From positions 571,686 to 635,685 of the forward strand of contig QANU01064415.1 of assembly GCA_003254905.1 (NCBI GenBank): 64,000 nucleotides of DNA, written 5' to 3'. Made by a program: the position numbers and the translations under genes. The notes under the pieces were generated by a model that was not told where the DNA came from, did no database searches, and saw only the letters and a program-made list of their open reading frames with translations. This document shows, piece after piece, positions 1 to 11,275 of this stretch. The DNA comes from Nissolia schottii. Its lineage: Eukaryota; Streptophyta; Magnoliopsida; Fabales; Fabaceae. How positions within the stretch are numbered: the first letter of the stretch is position 1; every line of letters begins with the position of its first letter.

Positions 1-560
1 GCAGTCATAGAACTTTTGTGTTTCTTGTCTTCGGGATTCTGTGAAGGAAATTGTGAAAATAATGAAAGCAATAAAATCATGTTTCCCATTTTTATGTCTT
101 GTTTTCACTATTTCCTTCACAAAATATTGAAAACAATAAATACAAGAAATAGAAACTGTAAATAAAAACAAAAACCAAACAGCCTCTTGAAATTTAACCA
201 AAAAGGAGCAGTAAGTTCTTGCCCTCACAAGTCTTACATTTTAGCTAACAAAGAGGCCACGTAACTTCTTACCCTTGACACATAAATATAGGATATTGAA
301 TTATACCAATAAGTCCAATAAAATCATGAAAACAGTGAAAACAAAGAAGTTATAGAACTTGAACTTGTGTTTCATCATGTCTTCAAGATTTTGTGAAAGA
401 AACCATGAAAACAGTGAACACAGTAAAATCGTGTTTTCTGTTTTTGTTTCTTGTTTTCACTATTTTCTTCACAAATTCCTGAAAATGAGAAACACAAATA
501 ACAAAAACAGGAAATGAAAGCAAAAACCAACTAGATCCTTTAAATTCAACCTTGAACTTA
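1..560. repeat. Diverged direct repeat of about 190 bp with internal dyad, in the ligase intron
   Basis: Bases 1-200 and about 345-552 are diverged copies of the same segment. Shared runs include CTTGTTTTCACTAT, CTTCACAAA and AAGCAAAAACCAA (copy 2) or ACAAAAACCAA (copy 1). Each copy can fold on itself, because GTGAAAGAAA...GTGAA near its start is roughly complementary to TTCACTATTTTCTTCAC further on. No coding potential. It may be a short decayed foldback element that was duplicated. Confidence 0.5.
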
Positions 561-852
561 ATGAACTGGTTATCAAGTTTCCTACCAGCCCTTTAAAACC
601 ATTGATAGTCCCACATCATTACCCTCATAATTTTAATTTCTTTTGGATCAGATACCTAATGTTGCTTATGTTAACGCAGATTTATCCATCACATGGTTGA
701 GACTTAAGATTTTAATCATATGGAACCATTCAGGCCTATAATTAGCAGTAAAACTTAGTTTATGCACATGATACATGATACAAGTCATAGCATCATTCAG
801 TAAGGATTGCTGTTAACTAATTGCTGAGGTATGCCTTGTCATGATTAATCAG

Positions 853-1481
853 GTTGACCTGGGCATTGCGGTTCAAAAGGCTTGTGAGAATGTGTCACAG
901 CCATTGAAATTCCTATATCCTCTGGATATTGGAATAAAAGAGAAAATAGAGGCAATAGCAAAGTCATATGGAGCCAGTGGTGTTCAGTACTCAGAGCAGG
1001 TGATCTCATATGTCTTATATGGTTATGAACAATTTGCTTTAGCTTCAGCATAATACTACCCGTTTTATTTTACTGTCCAAGATTATTATAACATAAAAAT
1101 AATGCTCTATTAGAGAGGAAACAGAGAAATTAAAGAGAAACTATGAACATAGCATATTCACCATCTTTTGAGTTTTGACCACATCTTTTGTCATTGTGTA
1201 AGCAGGCTGAGAGGCAGATTGAGATGTATAGCAAGCAAGGATTTTCAGGGCTTCCAATCTGCATGGCTAAGACTCAGTATTCTTTCTCGGACAATGCCGC
1301 GGCGAAGGGAGCTCCAAGCGGGTTCGTCTTGCCAATAAGGGATGTAAGAGCTAGCATAGGAGCTGGATTCATTTATCCTTTGGTTGGAACAATGAGTACC
1401 ATGCCAGGCCTTCCAACAAGGCCATGCTTCTATGACATTGATCTTGATACAACAACTGGAAAAGTCATTGGTCTCTCTTAA
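853..1481 (+). CDS. THFS: Formate-tetrahydrofolate ligase, last two exons (5' part outside window)
   Basis: The product makes 10-formyl-THF from formate, THF and ATP in cytosolic one-carbon metabolism. Two exons are visible: 853-999 (after AG at 851-852, donor GT at 1000) and 1206-1481 (after AG at 1204-1205), in matching phase. They encode the conserved C-terminus, including [42 protein letters not shown] and [19 protein letters not shown], ending KVIGLS and TAA as in plant enzymes. The rest of the roughly 630-residue protein must lie left of position 1, so 1-852 is read as the 3' part of an intron. A truncated gene copy is possible but less likely, because the reading frame and both splice junctions are intact. 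AATGAAATAAG near 1593 may be the polyadenylation region. Confidence 0.88.
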
Positions 1482-2566
1482 AACAACCTTGAGTGACACT
1501 CCTCCCACCACTAGCAAAACCTTCATGGATGCCATTTCACTTATATTCCTTCTTTGATGTTTTGTTGTACTGTTTGTTTCATAATCTGTATGAATGAAAT
1601 AAGTATTTAAGGAGAAATTGTATTTTTCTTATTATCTCTATTTCTCACTCTTGAGACTGACTATAAGAGAATCCTTTATGAGGAGGATTGCACAAACAAT
1701 AATTAGAAGGAAGCAGAGCAAAACCGCTGGGCCCCCTGGCCTCAATCTACTTGATGCTATTTGGTGTTCAGATCCTGAGATTTTAAGATTAGAAGTAACT
1801 GCTGTTTATAAAAAATCGCAACAATGGATAGTATCTAGCAATAGTGCGTCTAGGATAAGGGGTTTCATCCATTATTGAGGTCATTGTAGGTCTTGATGTC
1901 GTTCTGTGTCTAGATATTAAACCAATCGGACCTAAAAGTAACATTCTCTCCCTTCTACTGGGGGGATTTAAATTTATGACTTACCAATTGGATCAAATGC
2001 TTGTTGTTAAGCCAAAAACTATATAACTAATAATCAAATGAGATTTAATTCTCATTTCTCACAATAAACAATCTTTCTTATTCACTTTCTCTATATATTA
2101 TTATTATTAAGATTTTGACTAATTCGATCCAGCTTGATTGAAAGTTCTTTGTTATAAGGGGCAAAAATTTCTTCCTATCGATCCCCTCTTTAAGAGACTC
2201 CAGAAAGTCTATGACCCATAGATGTAATGTAATAGCCGAAATGTTTTCCTTTACGCCATTTCATTTCTCTCTTGTCTTAGTGAGAGTTTTTTTCATTCTA
2301 AAAGATTGAACTCAAAATCATTAATTAAAGGATGAAAATAGTAATCAAACAAACAATTTGTCACACAAAAAAGTAATGAAAACATAGGTCACAGAAAACT
2401 AGAGGAAAAAGAAAGTAACAATGTCATGAAGTAGCATGCATCAAGTTTAGGTGCCCATCACCAAAAAGCATAGCAAAGAAAATAACAACATAGTCTAGCT
2501 GAAAACAAGAGAGAAAAAAACAAGCAAACTAAAATAGAGTAGCTAAGGGAGACAAGGCAAGCCCCC
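1482..2566. other. Intergenic spacer, nothing coding supported
   Basis: This holds the 3' UTR of the ligase gene to about 1620 and then unremarkable AT-rich DNA. An 86-codon open frame at 1618-1878 has no recognisable motif and no splice or promoter context, so it is not called. Confidence 0.5.
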
Positions 2567-5286
2567 TTAGTCAGAGGAGGAGAGTGCTCGAAGCATAGTC
2601 TCCATGTTGCTCCACTTGTCTTCACTTCTCTTCAGCTCTGCTTCCATCTGTTCAAGCTCCTTCATCATGGTCATCATGGTGCGGGTCATCACCCTATGTG
2701 CTCCAGTGATGGTTCGTTGCTCCTTTGCAAACATGGTCATAATCTTCAGTAGATCTTGTAATTGAGATGGAAGAACTGGTCTTGCCTCATCAGAGTGTGG
2801 ATGAAAAAACTGGTCATCATCAGCAACATCCTCAGCATCAATAAGGAACTCATGAGTGCCATCAGTCTGTACCTTCATTTTACCTTTGAATGTCCGAGTT
2901 GAATATTTGGCCTTATGATTAGTAGTTGTTTCATCCTGCAGGGGAAGTCCGTATACGTGCAACCTTTTGTAAGTCCTTACTAATTATCATAGTCTGTAAT
3001 TTGTCACATAATGACCAACTAAATGAATGAAATATAAAAGTTCAAGTTTTAAGTATTTAAAATTTCAATAAAACTGTATGAATTATCAAAATTTATATTA
3101 ATATTTAACACTAGCAAGTTAAGTAATAAGTATACAACAAAATACATGAACAAAAATTATACCCGGACTCAAAATTATTGAAGAAATTAAAAAGAACTAA
3201 TTAGAAATCTAAAATAATAAGTTATGATTTGGTAATACTCGGCGAACAAGTCTTTTTATTTCAACTTTAATCGATTTTTGTGGTTGAGTTGGGTTAGTTG
3301 TACTTATTTATTGTAAGACATCATGTCAACTTATTATTTATTTATCATTGGATGAGATTCTAACGAGCCCAGATCTTAATGAAATTTTGGTCATGAGTCA
3401 ACATAATGTCTCACAATAAATGAATACAAATATCATTAGTATTAAATTTTTAATTGGTTTGATTTGAATTTGAATACTCATAGAATAGACCTCATCCTTG
3501 ACCTCAAATAATGAATAAAAAAAAAATAAAAAATGGAAGCCTTCTCTAAATGTATTGGTGAAATTCATACCTTGGTAGCTATAAACCCTAAATCAAATAA
3601 AGTTGCCCTACATCTTTGGTTTATAAAATTCTAGTGGGCCTTGACATGTGTACATGAACGGGAGTGATGGGTGTGAAAGTAGTGCTTTGGATACATGCAT
3701 GGGTGAGATATTTTTTTTTTGGATTACATATGAATATCATTAGCAAATAAAGACTGGAATGAATCATCTCATATTATTTTTTTAGATGGTATTGTCATGT
3801 GTAATCTCTAACTATTAATTTTGTTGATTGTTTATGTCATGCACGAGTTTCACTTTCTCAATTAATAGTGTGAGATCACACATAGCAATGTCATGTAAAA
3901 AAATAAAATGAGAGGATTCATCCCAATAAAGACTATCAATTTATACTTTAGTAATGCTAGGTGTACAATTGAAATATGTCCAACGTATACACAAAGACAA
4001 ACAAGCACACATGTATTTTAAAACAAAGACACAAACTTTTTTAAATATGGAAACTAAATAAAACAAGATCTGCACCGCATTAAATAACAAAAAAAAGTAA
4101 TTATTTCACTCTCTTCTGCTCTCACTCACACTCTAAGCATGTGCACTCACTCTCTATCGGATACATACATGTCAAAACAAAGACACAAACATTATCAAAC
4201 ACTTAAACAAAACAAAATTGGACACACCCTAATTAAATGACAAAAGGTAATCGTTACGCACTCTCTCGTGCTCTCATACACAAACTTTACAAGAATTAGA
4301 AACAAACTTTTGAACAAACATATACAAACTTTGGTGGTCACACACACAAACTTTACAGCAACTAGAAACAATTTTCGATTCTCACAGACACAAATTTTTG
4401 AATGAGCATATACAAACTTTAGTATTCACATACACAAATTTTTAAACAAGCAAACACAAATTTTGGTATTCATATACCGAAACTTTTGAACAAACAAATG
4501 CAAAGAATACGACAAAAACAAAAACTTTGAGATCCATAACATCTTGCAAAAGAAAAAAAAAACGAAACATGGAAGATGGCCTAAACAAAGAAGAAGAAGG
4601 GAGCAGAAAAGAAGATTGAATTCGAGGTTGGAGATGGAAAAGCAAGAAGAAGGAAAAGGACATGTTATGTTTAGGGTTTACAAATGAAAGAAAAGAGATA
4701 GAAATTGAGGTTATAAACGGAAAACATGAGAGAAAATGAAGCGCGGGGAAGAAGAGAGAAAAAGTAAAGAAAAAAGATGAAAGAATATGCGTGAGAGAGA
4801 GGAGAGAGAAAATGAATTTTAAATACAATTGGATACAATTGACTACATTTTAGTTGTTCATAAAAATTGTTTATATTTTTATACATAGTTCTTGACGTGA
4901 AAAAACAATTCATTGCAGTGAGGAAAGACCAAAAACGGTTACAAAATAGTATTCTTTTTATCTACTAGTATAGACATAGTCTCATGTTATTGAGCATTTT
5001 CAAGGATTTAAAACATGAGGAAATTAAAAGGCTCTACCTCAAGGGGTGCAGATCGTTTCCTTTCTATGACTAAACTTGTGTTTTCAGAGTTTGTCCCTCC
5101 ATGAATGTCATCCTCTAGTTTCCTTTCTTCATTCCCTGTTTGAGCTCCATGGATGAAAGATTGTGAGGGATGCCTTTGTGCTTCAAGAGTTGTTGAAGGT
5201 GGAGAATTTGAGAGCAAGTCAGAATCAGAGTTGATGAACAACGGATCAAAATTGCTTTTCTCATAAGTATGCATTATTCTCACCAT
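2567..5286 (-). CDS. Unrecognised two-exon gene model, acidic protein with C-terminal coiled coil
   Basis: I do not recognise the family. Exon 1 (5286-5038) runs from an ATG and ends in GAG before a GTAGAG donor. Exon 2 (2935-2567) follows a TGCAG acceptor and ends in TAG. Both junctions are phase 0, and joining them gives 205 residues. The first 83 residues are polar and Ser-rich. The second exon has an acidic stretch (EFLIDAEDVADDD), a LPSQLQDLLKIM segment and a heptad-like tail (MKELEQMEAELKRSEDKW) that should form a coiled coil. The 2.1-kb intron contains a MITE (3756-3924) and a repeat-rich block (3958-4510). There is no similar gene nearby. It could be a real lineage-specific gene, a fragment of a larger one, or two unrelated open frames. 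The matched phase is the only support for joining them. Confidence 0.38.
3756..3924. mobile_element. 169-bp MITE with about 52-bp inverted arms and 10-bp target duplication
   Basis: The left arm starts GGAATGAATCATCTCAT and the right arm read inward starts GGGATGAATCCTCTCAT. The arms stay similar for about 52 bases. AATAAAGACT lies directly outside both ends (3746-3755 and 3925-3934). A 9-10 bp target duplication is typical of Mutator-type elements, so a non-autonomous MULE-derived MITE is the best call. It has no coding capacity. Confidence 0.72.
3958..4510. repeat. Degenerate array rich in ACACAAACTTT
   Basis: An imperfect array in which CACAAACTTT / ACAAATTTT recurs roughly every 25-60 bases, mixed with CACACACA and TCTCTC runs. 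It follows the MITE directly. A weak inverted match between the start (near 3960, GTGTACAATTGAAATATGT) and 4820-4862 suggests that the block 3958-4865 may be one decayed DNA transposon with subterminal repeats. No transposase frame is visible. Confidence 0.4.
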
Positions 5287-7578
5287 TGTGATTGAGATTA
5301 GTGTCTGAAAAACTTTAGAAAATCTAAATCCTTTTTCTCTTATTTATAACTTAATGAGTTGATATTGTTTATCGATTGTCAATTATTTATATTATTATTT
5401 TTGTTATGATATATTATTATCATTAAGATATCCTATTTTAGTCCATGCCTTTTTGTTTTGAAAAACCTATTATTGTTAATTATTTATTCAAAATATATGA
5501 TTTTATAGTTTTTAAATATTTATTGTAAAAATTAGTAATATACTAATACACTTTTAACTAAATGTAATTCTATATGTAAAAATTAAATCTTCTAATCCAT
5601 TGCAAAAAATCTTTAACTAAATGTCATTCTATATGTATGCGTGAAATTTTAGATTCTTATGCCATATTTGTTTAGGTAAAGATCCGAGAACGACCAATAA
5701 TTAAATAAGAAAGATAAAGTTGATCGATGAATAAAGAAATCTCATACGCGCTAATAATTTTATACATCATTTAGATATATAAAAAATAATATATAAATAA
5801 GTAGTTATTAATTTCAATTATATTTATGATGAATCTGGTAACTGTACAACTAATAATATATGTGAAATTTTATCACTAAAATTATTTAGTCAGAGAAGCT
5901 TTAAAATCATATCAAAAACTATATATGTCAAAGATTTATCCATCGTCGAAGGTTTTTGCCGTATTAGTCACCCTTGGCCTACTGGAATAGCCTATAAATC
6001 CCAAGATATACGATAACTAGATTAAGTGCTTAGATCAAACGGTATATTCTATCACACAAGCTCAAAGCACTGGCCCACTGGAATAGTCTATAAACCCCAA
6101 CATATACAATATCGAGATTGAGTGTTTAGATCAAACGGTATACTTTATCACACAGGCTCAAAGCACATGAACTATCCAATCATGAGTCCCCTTACTCCAT
6201 CTTAACGTTTGAAATAGAGATCATTGGTTGTATGTTCTTTTTTAATGGTTTTTCCCTCCTTTAGAGGAATCGAATACATAATCCCTTAACTTACTACTAA
6301 AGGAGATGTCAATTGAGCTACTGACTCTTGAGTGGATGAGCACATTTGATTAAGAAGAAAATGTTGTTTGTTCTTATTTTTTAAACATTTCTAAAATCAA
6401 AATTTCACTTTACAAATATCTCATAAAATGAATAAGAAAATGTTGGTGGTACTTATTTGCACGTACGAACTACAAAATTTGTAAGCATAATTGATGTTGC
6501 AAAAGAAAAAATAATGGACCAACAATCTTGTATCTATCTATCTCTCCTATGATATGTCTAATTTATACCTACAAATAACATCCTTTTCTCTCACGATCTA
6601 ATAATTTTCATGATGTGTGTTAAAACTTTTATTCTCGTGGGGTTATTCTTCTCGTGGGGTTATTCTTTCATGCACAAGAAAAAAAAAATGTTCTCATGGT
6701 GTATAATGAAGTGGTCAAATAATAGTGTGAAATATGGAACCAAAGAGGTGATATGTTTTACTTATATAAATGCTACTTGTACATCTAAAAAATAGTTACA
6801 AAACAGTAACTTAAATAGAGAAACAAACATTATAATACATAAAAACAAATATTATAAAATAAAAAAACATTTCTGTGTGTCATTGCACGCTTGAGTTTAA
6901 TGTTGCTACCTAATTGAGAAATAGTCATTGTCACCAAACATTTGTGCATACTCATGCATGCGTGTATTTAATTGTTTATTTTTTATATTTGACAATGTTT
7001 ATTTTTTTGTTTTATAATATTTATTTCTTTGCATTGTAATATTTGTATGTTTGTTGGATTGCGATAGAGTAACTATTTTTGAGTATTAGGAACTGCTTAC
7101 TTATTGTCAGTTAGATCGTTAGTTGAGTTGTACGAGCTTAAATTGGTGACAAGATAGTTTTGAATTTAACAATACTACTCTTAGTTAGAGAAGGTTATAT
7201 GCGCTAACAAGCACAATAAAATAAGTAAAACAGATTATCTCTCATTCATTTTAAATGCCACGTTAGAGAGTGATTCTTTCAAAAAAATTGCACGTCAGCT
7301 GGACAATTATACACATATAAATATATAAAATATAATAAGAAGATGAAATTATTGTATATTATAATAAATATATGAAATTTATATATGATTAAAAATTATT
7401 ATATTTTATACATTATTCAATGTCTCACATTTATTGTTGATGTAACATATTTATTGTTGATGTAACATAGTTTATTCTTCTTTGGTCCTCATGAAATAAG
7501 AAGAGAAAGAGTGTGTTACTTTAAGACCGTTGGTTGATATGTACGGTGGAGGGAGACACAAAAAGTTTCCGCAGAGAA
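5287..7578. other. Intergenic spacer with short tandem duplications
   Basis: AT-rich and non-coding as far as can be seen. It contains the 96-bp tandem duplication at 5975-6166 and a 20-bp tandem duplication at 7429-7468. Short open frames such as 6610-6795 are simple-sequence noise. Confidence 0.5.
5975..6166. repeat. 96-bp tandem duplication, two copies
   Basis: Copy 1 is 5975-6070 and copy 2 is 6071-6166. Both run from TGGCCYACTGGAATAG to GCTCAAAGCAC with about a dozen differences. The copies abut exactly. Confidence 0.8.
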
Positions 7579-7586
7579 TATAAATA
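7579..7586 (+). promoter_or_regulatory. Candidate TATA box of the acetyltransferase gene
   Basis: TATAAATA lies 307 bases before the ATG at 7893. A start site about 30 bases downstream would fall at or just before the GCATGCATGC run at 7611 and give a 5' UTR near 280 bases. No transcript data support it. Confidence 0.4.
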
Positions 7587-7610
7587 ACAAATTCTTTGAA
7601 AAGTTGTTTG

Positions 7611-7629
7611 GCATGCATGCATGCATGCA
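7611..7629. promoter_or_regulatory. Tandem RY motifs (CATGCATG)
   Basis: A GCAT tetranucleotide run gives overlapping CATGCATG sites, the core bound by B3 factors of the ABI3/FUS3/LEC2 group. It lies close to the predicted start site of the acetyltransferase gene. It could equally be a microsatellite. Confidence 0.35.
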
Positions 7630-7892
7630 ATATGCAATGCAGAATCGTGGGTTGTGCGTGCATTTTGTGAAACCACGGAAACGGCTTCAACACACATTCC
7701 TCCTTTATTAACTTCACACTCTTCCCTTCCTCCAAAAATAAGCATTTTCCCAATTTTTTTTTTCTTTTTTGCATTCTCTTATGCTCTAATCATCATCGTC
7801 ATCATCTCTTATTCTTCGTCGTTTGCATAATTAGAAAGAACATAACAGAGCACAGAACAGAGTAATTGTGCAAACAGAGCAAAGCAGTCACA

Positions 7893-10719
7893 ATGGCGGA
7901 TTCACCCGTGAGTGCGAGGAGCCGTTTACTCGCGAGACCAGAAACCATTCGCTTCTTCGCTTCCAGATCTGGAGCTATGGGCTTCGCCTACGGTTTCACT
8001 CTCGCCTCTGTTCTAACCCTGTTCCTCATGTTACTCATTCTCAACCCTTCCAGCTATTATTTCTCCTCTAGGTTCAGAAATGTCTTTCACTCTTCCCGCA
8101 CCTATCGATTCTCCAGCGTTCTCTCTCACATTTTCCCCAACTCTTCCTCATTTTCCCCAAACCCTAGTTATCACACAAGTCCAACGGCGGAGGAGCAATT
8201 TTCCTCTGCGAATTCGAGTGCCGGTTCTAAGGACGGTGAAATTGGAGGGGTTGGGGCTCAGATTTCCAGAAAGGAAGGGTCTGGGCTCGCGCCGAAGCCT
8301 AGTAGTAACCCTGAGGAACGGTTGAAAGGGGATGGTTCTGGTTCTGAAAACCCAAGGAATGCTACGATGGGTTCACAAATTGAGGTGGTGAAAAGTGATC
8401 AGCGTTGGATGGAAATTAACGAGGGTTGTGATGTGTTTGAAGGGTCATGGATTAGGGATGATTCGTACCCACTTTACACGTCTGGGTCTTGTCCCCATAT
8501 TGATGAGCCTTTTAACTGTCTCCTCAATGGTAGGGCTGATAATATGTTTGAGAAGTTCCGGTGGCAGCCCACGAATTGCAACATTCCAAGGTATATACAT
8601 TTTCTGAAATTCATTTTATATATCAATATATGTGTAGGAAGCAATTTCAAATTTCATTGCGACTCGGAATAATGTGTATAAAAAAATCTATGCTCAATGT
8701 AAAGCTAGCTATTAACCCAAATTAATTTCTAAAATTTGCAATATCAATCAAATTTCTTTTCATATTTTTAAATTCATCACATTCGCTATATAGTTGGCAA
8801 ATGTCAATAAAGTTAATCCTTTTGCATGTCTACGCTTGAGATTAATTTAATTGACATTTGTCAACTAATTAATAAAGACAAATTTAATGAATTTTAAAAT
8901 TATGCAAAAAAATTTGATTGATACTGCAAACTCTATGGATTGATTTAATGTTTCATTCCATTTATGTTGGAAAAAACCTAGGATTGATTTAATGTTTCAT
9001 TCCATTTATGTTGGAAAAAACCTAGATAAACTTGTTTATATCCATTTGTCGAGTTCTCAAAGTAAATAACGAGAGACATTTTTGTTGAGACGAGAGTACA
9101 ATTAAACTTTAGTTACTTATTTCAAGAATAAATGACCATGTGTCCTTATGTGATTGAAACAGGTATTGCCCATTAATATGTCTCGATTTACTATTTATAG
9201 CTAGATACTGATATTTGTTTTGTTGTACCTTTTGTTCTGTTTTAGTGACATGAGTACGTGTCTGTGCAGGTTAAATGGTAGCGATATGTTGGAGATGCTG
9301 AGAGAAAAACGTTTAGTCTTTGTTGGCGATTCCCTCAATAGGAATATGTGGGAATCTCTGGTTTGTCTTCTTAGGAATTCAGTGGAAGATAAGAGCAGAG
9401 TTTTTGAAGCCTCTGGTAGAGAAGAATTTCGGACAGAGGGCTCTTACTCATTTATCTTCACAGTACGTATTATGTTATTCCCTCACTACTTATGTTTAAG
9501 ATGAGATTTTCATGGTTCTTTTATATCTTTGCCTATTTACTTTGACTGGTCTGTAAGATTTTCTAGCCAACAGAAAAAAAATAACGTGAAACTGCACTGC
9601 ATTAAAATAAGACTCACATTGAAGTGTAGAAATTTGCTTTTACCACTTTACAACTGATCACTAAATGATCAATAAGAAAATAGAGAAATATTCAGAAAGT
9701 TAAATTAGTTATACTGTTAGGTTAGCCTGAGCTTCCATTTCTTAGAACTAGAATAACATTATTGATCAAATCAAATTTCGTTTGCTGTTTGATTAATCGA
9801 TGAACAGGATTACAATTGTTCAATTGAGTTCATCCGTTCGCCATTTCTTGTTCAAGAGTGGGAGATCCCAGACACGAAAGGATCAATGAAAGAAACACTT
9901 CGGCTTGATTTGGTTGAGAGATCTTGTGATAAGTACAAAAATGCAGATGTACTAATCTTCAACACAGGTCACTGGTGGACTCACGAGAAAAGAACCACGG
10001 GGTAAGGATGCTTCTATTTAGTAGAAAGTGATGTTGTTTTACTATTCCCCACATATTTAAGACACAAAATGATTATTATTGTGTTGCTGGAATGTGGAGA
10101 ATTAAGGTGACTGATTTTTATAAGCAACTTGCAGGAAGGAGTACTACCAAGAGGGAGACCATATCCATGGACAATTGAATGTTGAGGATGCATTTCACAA
10201 AGCTTTGTTGACATGGTCCCAATGGGTGGATGCCAACATTGATCCTAAGAAAACTATAGTTTTCTTCAGGGGTTATTCCCCTTCTCACTTCAGGTAAGAT
10301 TCATTTTGCATATCTAATGCCTTGAATTTTGGACTATAATTATAATCATCTATTTCTGTTATAGGGGTGGAGAGTGGAATTCAGGTGGTCAGTGTGAGAA
10401 GGAGACAGAACCATCAAAAAATGTGACAGATTCGTCAGAAAACCCCCCAATGATGAGGACCATTGAGTCAGTAATTAAGAGAATGAAGACTCCTGTCTTG
10501 TACTTGAACATTACAAAAATGACTGATCTTCGGCCTGATGCTCACCCTTCCATGTATAGAAACGTGAATATGACTGAAGAGACTAAAAGATATATGCTAT
10601 TACACCAAGATTGTAGCCACTGGTGTCTCCCCGGTGTTCCTGACTTGTGGAATGAATTATTGTATGCTCATCTTTTGTCTAGCTTGAATAGAAGAAACAA
10701 GGGCAATCCCCAAAGATAA
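7893..10719 (+). CDS. Trichome birefringence-like (TBL) polysaccharide O-acetyltransferase
   Basis: TBL proteins acetylate (or affect esterification of) wall polysaccharides in the Golgi; the polymer used here cannot be told. Five exons, 7893-8590, 9270-9462, 9808-10001, 10135-10293 and 10365-10719, join in phase to 532 residues. Order: short basic N-terminus, one signal-anchor helix at about 31-52, Ser-rich stem to about 170, PMR5N-type Cys-rich domain at about 177-233 ([26 protein letters not shown]), GDS motif at 252-254 ([13 protein letters not shown]), and the C-terminal DCSHWCLPG with the DxxH pair at 497 and 500. Ser254, Asp497 and His500 form the expected catalytic triad. The ATG context is good (CACAATGGC). 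The long stem recalls the TBR/TBL1-4 group, but the subgroup is an inference. The 3' UTR was caught in the downstream transketolase duplication. Confidence 0.93.
8711..8949. mobile_element. Small foldback in TBL intron 1
   Basis: TTTGCAATATCAATCAAAT near 8736 is mirrored by ATTTGATTGATACTGCAAA near 8912. The arms continue inward to GGCAAATGTCAAT and ATTGACATTTGTCAA around a short centre (about 8815-8845). The outer ends are indistinct and no clean target duplication was seen. It looks like an old MITE. Confidence 0.5.
8937..9024. repeat. 44-bp tandem duplication, identical copies
   Basis: 8937-8980 and 8981-9024 are exact copies, starting GGATTGATTTAATG and ending AAAAAACCTA. It overlaps the right end of the foldback in TBL intron 1. 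Identity implies a recent duplication. Confidence 0.9.
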
Positions 10720-11275
10720 CTTCTGATCCATTGTTAATATGTACAAAAATAGTATAGGCTTCATTTATAGCAGTTCAAAATTGTATAACCAGGTTGAGTA
10801 ATCATTTCGTTCTTACTTATTAGCATCATCACTCCTTATTCTTTTTCGAATTTTTCCTCTTAAGATGAACTTTGCAATTTTCTATTACATCAAGATCAAG
10901 ACGCGATTGAAACTCCTTGTGGATTTCAAGGATAAGCACTGCTGAAGCTAGGAAATTATTCAAGATATTTGAGATAGCAATCCTTTGACAAGATTACCGG
11001 ATCAGACTTGAACAAGTTCTAGAGTGAGGATCACTGAATTAAACTACATCACAGCGCAAAACTTGCAAACCAAAATAGTTGTTACATTCATAAAACTTCT
11101 TTGATTCCACTCATCCTTCAATGTATGTCTCTCCTCTGAGAACCATGTGCAAGAGCAATATAATTTTCCTTCTTGTGGCTAAAATGATTACTCAAGAAAC
11201 AAATCCATAATGGAAACTCAAAGTCACCGCTGAAACTTAAAAGTACTCAATGAGAAAGAAAACAACTCAAGAGGT
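10720..11275. other. Spacer between convergent TBL gene and transketolase copy A
   Basis: This holds both 3' UTRs. From about 10731 it matches 17161 onward almost base for base in long runs (for example GTGAGGATCACTGAATT against TTGAGGATCACTGAATT, and CAAGAAACAAATCCATAATG in both). It is the left end of the tandem duplication that made two transketolase copies. Confidence 0.75.

Noticed and set aside
1618-1878. 86-codon open frame with GPPGLNLLDAIW
   Set aside because: No recognisable domain, no splice partner, starts in simple sequence. Chance cannot be excluded.
4442-4913. Open frames rich in Phe, Ser and Leu on the minus strand
   Set aside because: They are translations of A/G-rich repeat DNA and overlap each other in different frames.
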